A stretch of DNA of 64,000 nucleotides from a bacterium (GTDB lineage Bacteria; Verrucomicrobiota; Verrucomicrobiia; Limisphaerales; UBA11358). The notes beneath the pieces were generated by a model. That model made no database searches. It saw nothing but the letters and a program-made list of their open reading frames with translations, and had not been told where the DNA came from. Numbering within the stretch: the first letter of the stretch is position 1; each line of letters starts with the position of its first letter. Below are positions 63,876 through 64,000 of the stretch, piece after piece. The stretch is taken from the NCBI GenBank assembly GCA_021780905.1, contig JAJXXW010000049.1:32337-96336 (forward strand), written 5' to 3'. The translations under genes and the position numbers were made by a program.

Positions 63876-64000
63876 AACAGGCCGTTGAAAAACGGGTGAT
63901 TTTTCAGCGCCACGATTTTTCATGGGTGATTTTTTCAAAATTCAGTGTGCGAACCGTGGTAACGGCTGCCCCAACCGCAGCCACAAGTTGGCGGTTGGCC
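63876..64000. other. Window edge, nothing clear
   Basis: No gene or motif recognised. The duplicated 'GGTGATTTTTC' (63896 and 63925) is short and may be chance. Confidence 0.3.

Overview
The window looks like a chromosomal segment of a Verrucomicrobiota bacterium, probably from the Pedosphaera/Limisphaera side of the phylum. This is an inference from features I associate with that group and not a database match: moderately high GC, a DUF1559-like prepilin with a classic [18 protein letters not shown] leader, secreted proteins ending in a ...RFYRV/L tail, sulfatase and FGE relics, and short repeats of the 'GTGGGACAGGCGTCTCGCC', 'GCGCCTTTGCGTTAAA' and 'CACAGAT' kinds, some of them inside genes. 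I found no rRNA, tRNA or CRISPR array.

Layout. 1-6.6 kb: pheS, a sulfatase, rplT and rpmI and a rhodanese on the minus strand. They are bracketed by decayed IS1380-type ends in inverted orientation; an IS630 relic and a truncated second sulfatase lie nearby. 6.6-14.4 kb: a sugar MFS permease, ispF, a cysC relic, a class-I glutamine amidotransferase overlapping an NtrC-type regulator, a membrane protein and an M3 peptidase. 14.7-21.9 kb (plus): a nahK-like relic, an NAD-dependent sugar epimerase, a threonine-to-glycine cluster (tdh, a PLP lyase, kbl), alanine dehydrogenase and an MFS permease. 22-31.4 kb (minus): a tightly packed six-gene carbohydrate operon (LamG protein, lactonase-like amidohydrolase, zinc dehydrogenase, Na+/solute symporter, L-galactose/L-fucose-type aldo-keto reductase, alpha-galactosidase-like GH). 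31.6-36.5 kb: glmS, gmhB-like phosphatase, PPi-type phosphofructokinase, thiE and an FGE relic.

36.6-57.2 kb is the accessory heart. A glycoside hydrolase-GT2 fusion lies on the minus strand. Then about 17 kb runs on the plus strand: a prepilin-like protein, a large secreted protein with two copies of a 'DWxxWG' module, a pair of ABC exporters, a small deletion derivative of the same secreted protein, a 1348-residue sedolisin (S53) protease with Ig-like domains, and a seven-gene glycan operon (two hexapeptide acyltransferases, two paralogous glycosyltransferases, a GT4, a PIG-L deacetylase and a GT2). I read this as a surface-glycan and surface-protein module; it is the best candidate here for a system not yet described.

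57.2-64 kb: a repeat-rich gap, ligA (with a palindromic repeat inserted in frame in its zinc-finger region), ppnP, a GH2 beta-galactosidase-like pseudogene fused to the tail of a sugar-porter gene, and argH.

A striking general feature is the number of decayed genes (three IS relics, a sulfatase stub, and relics of cysC, nahK, FGE and a GH2/sugar porter). Most of them concern sulfate or carbohydrate metabolism.
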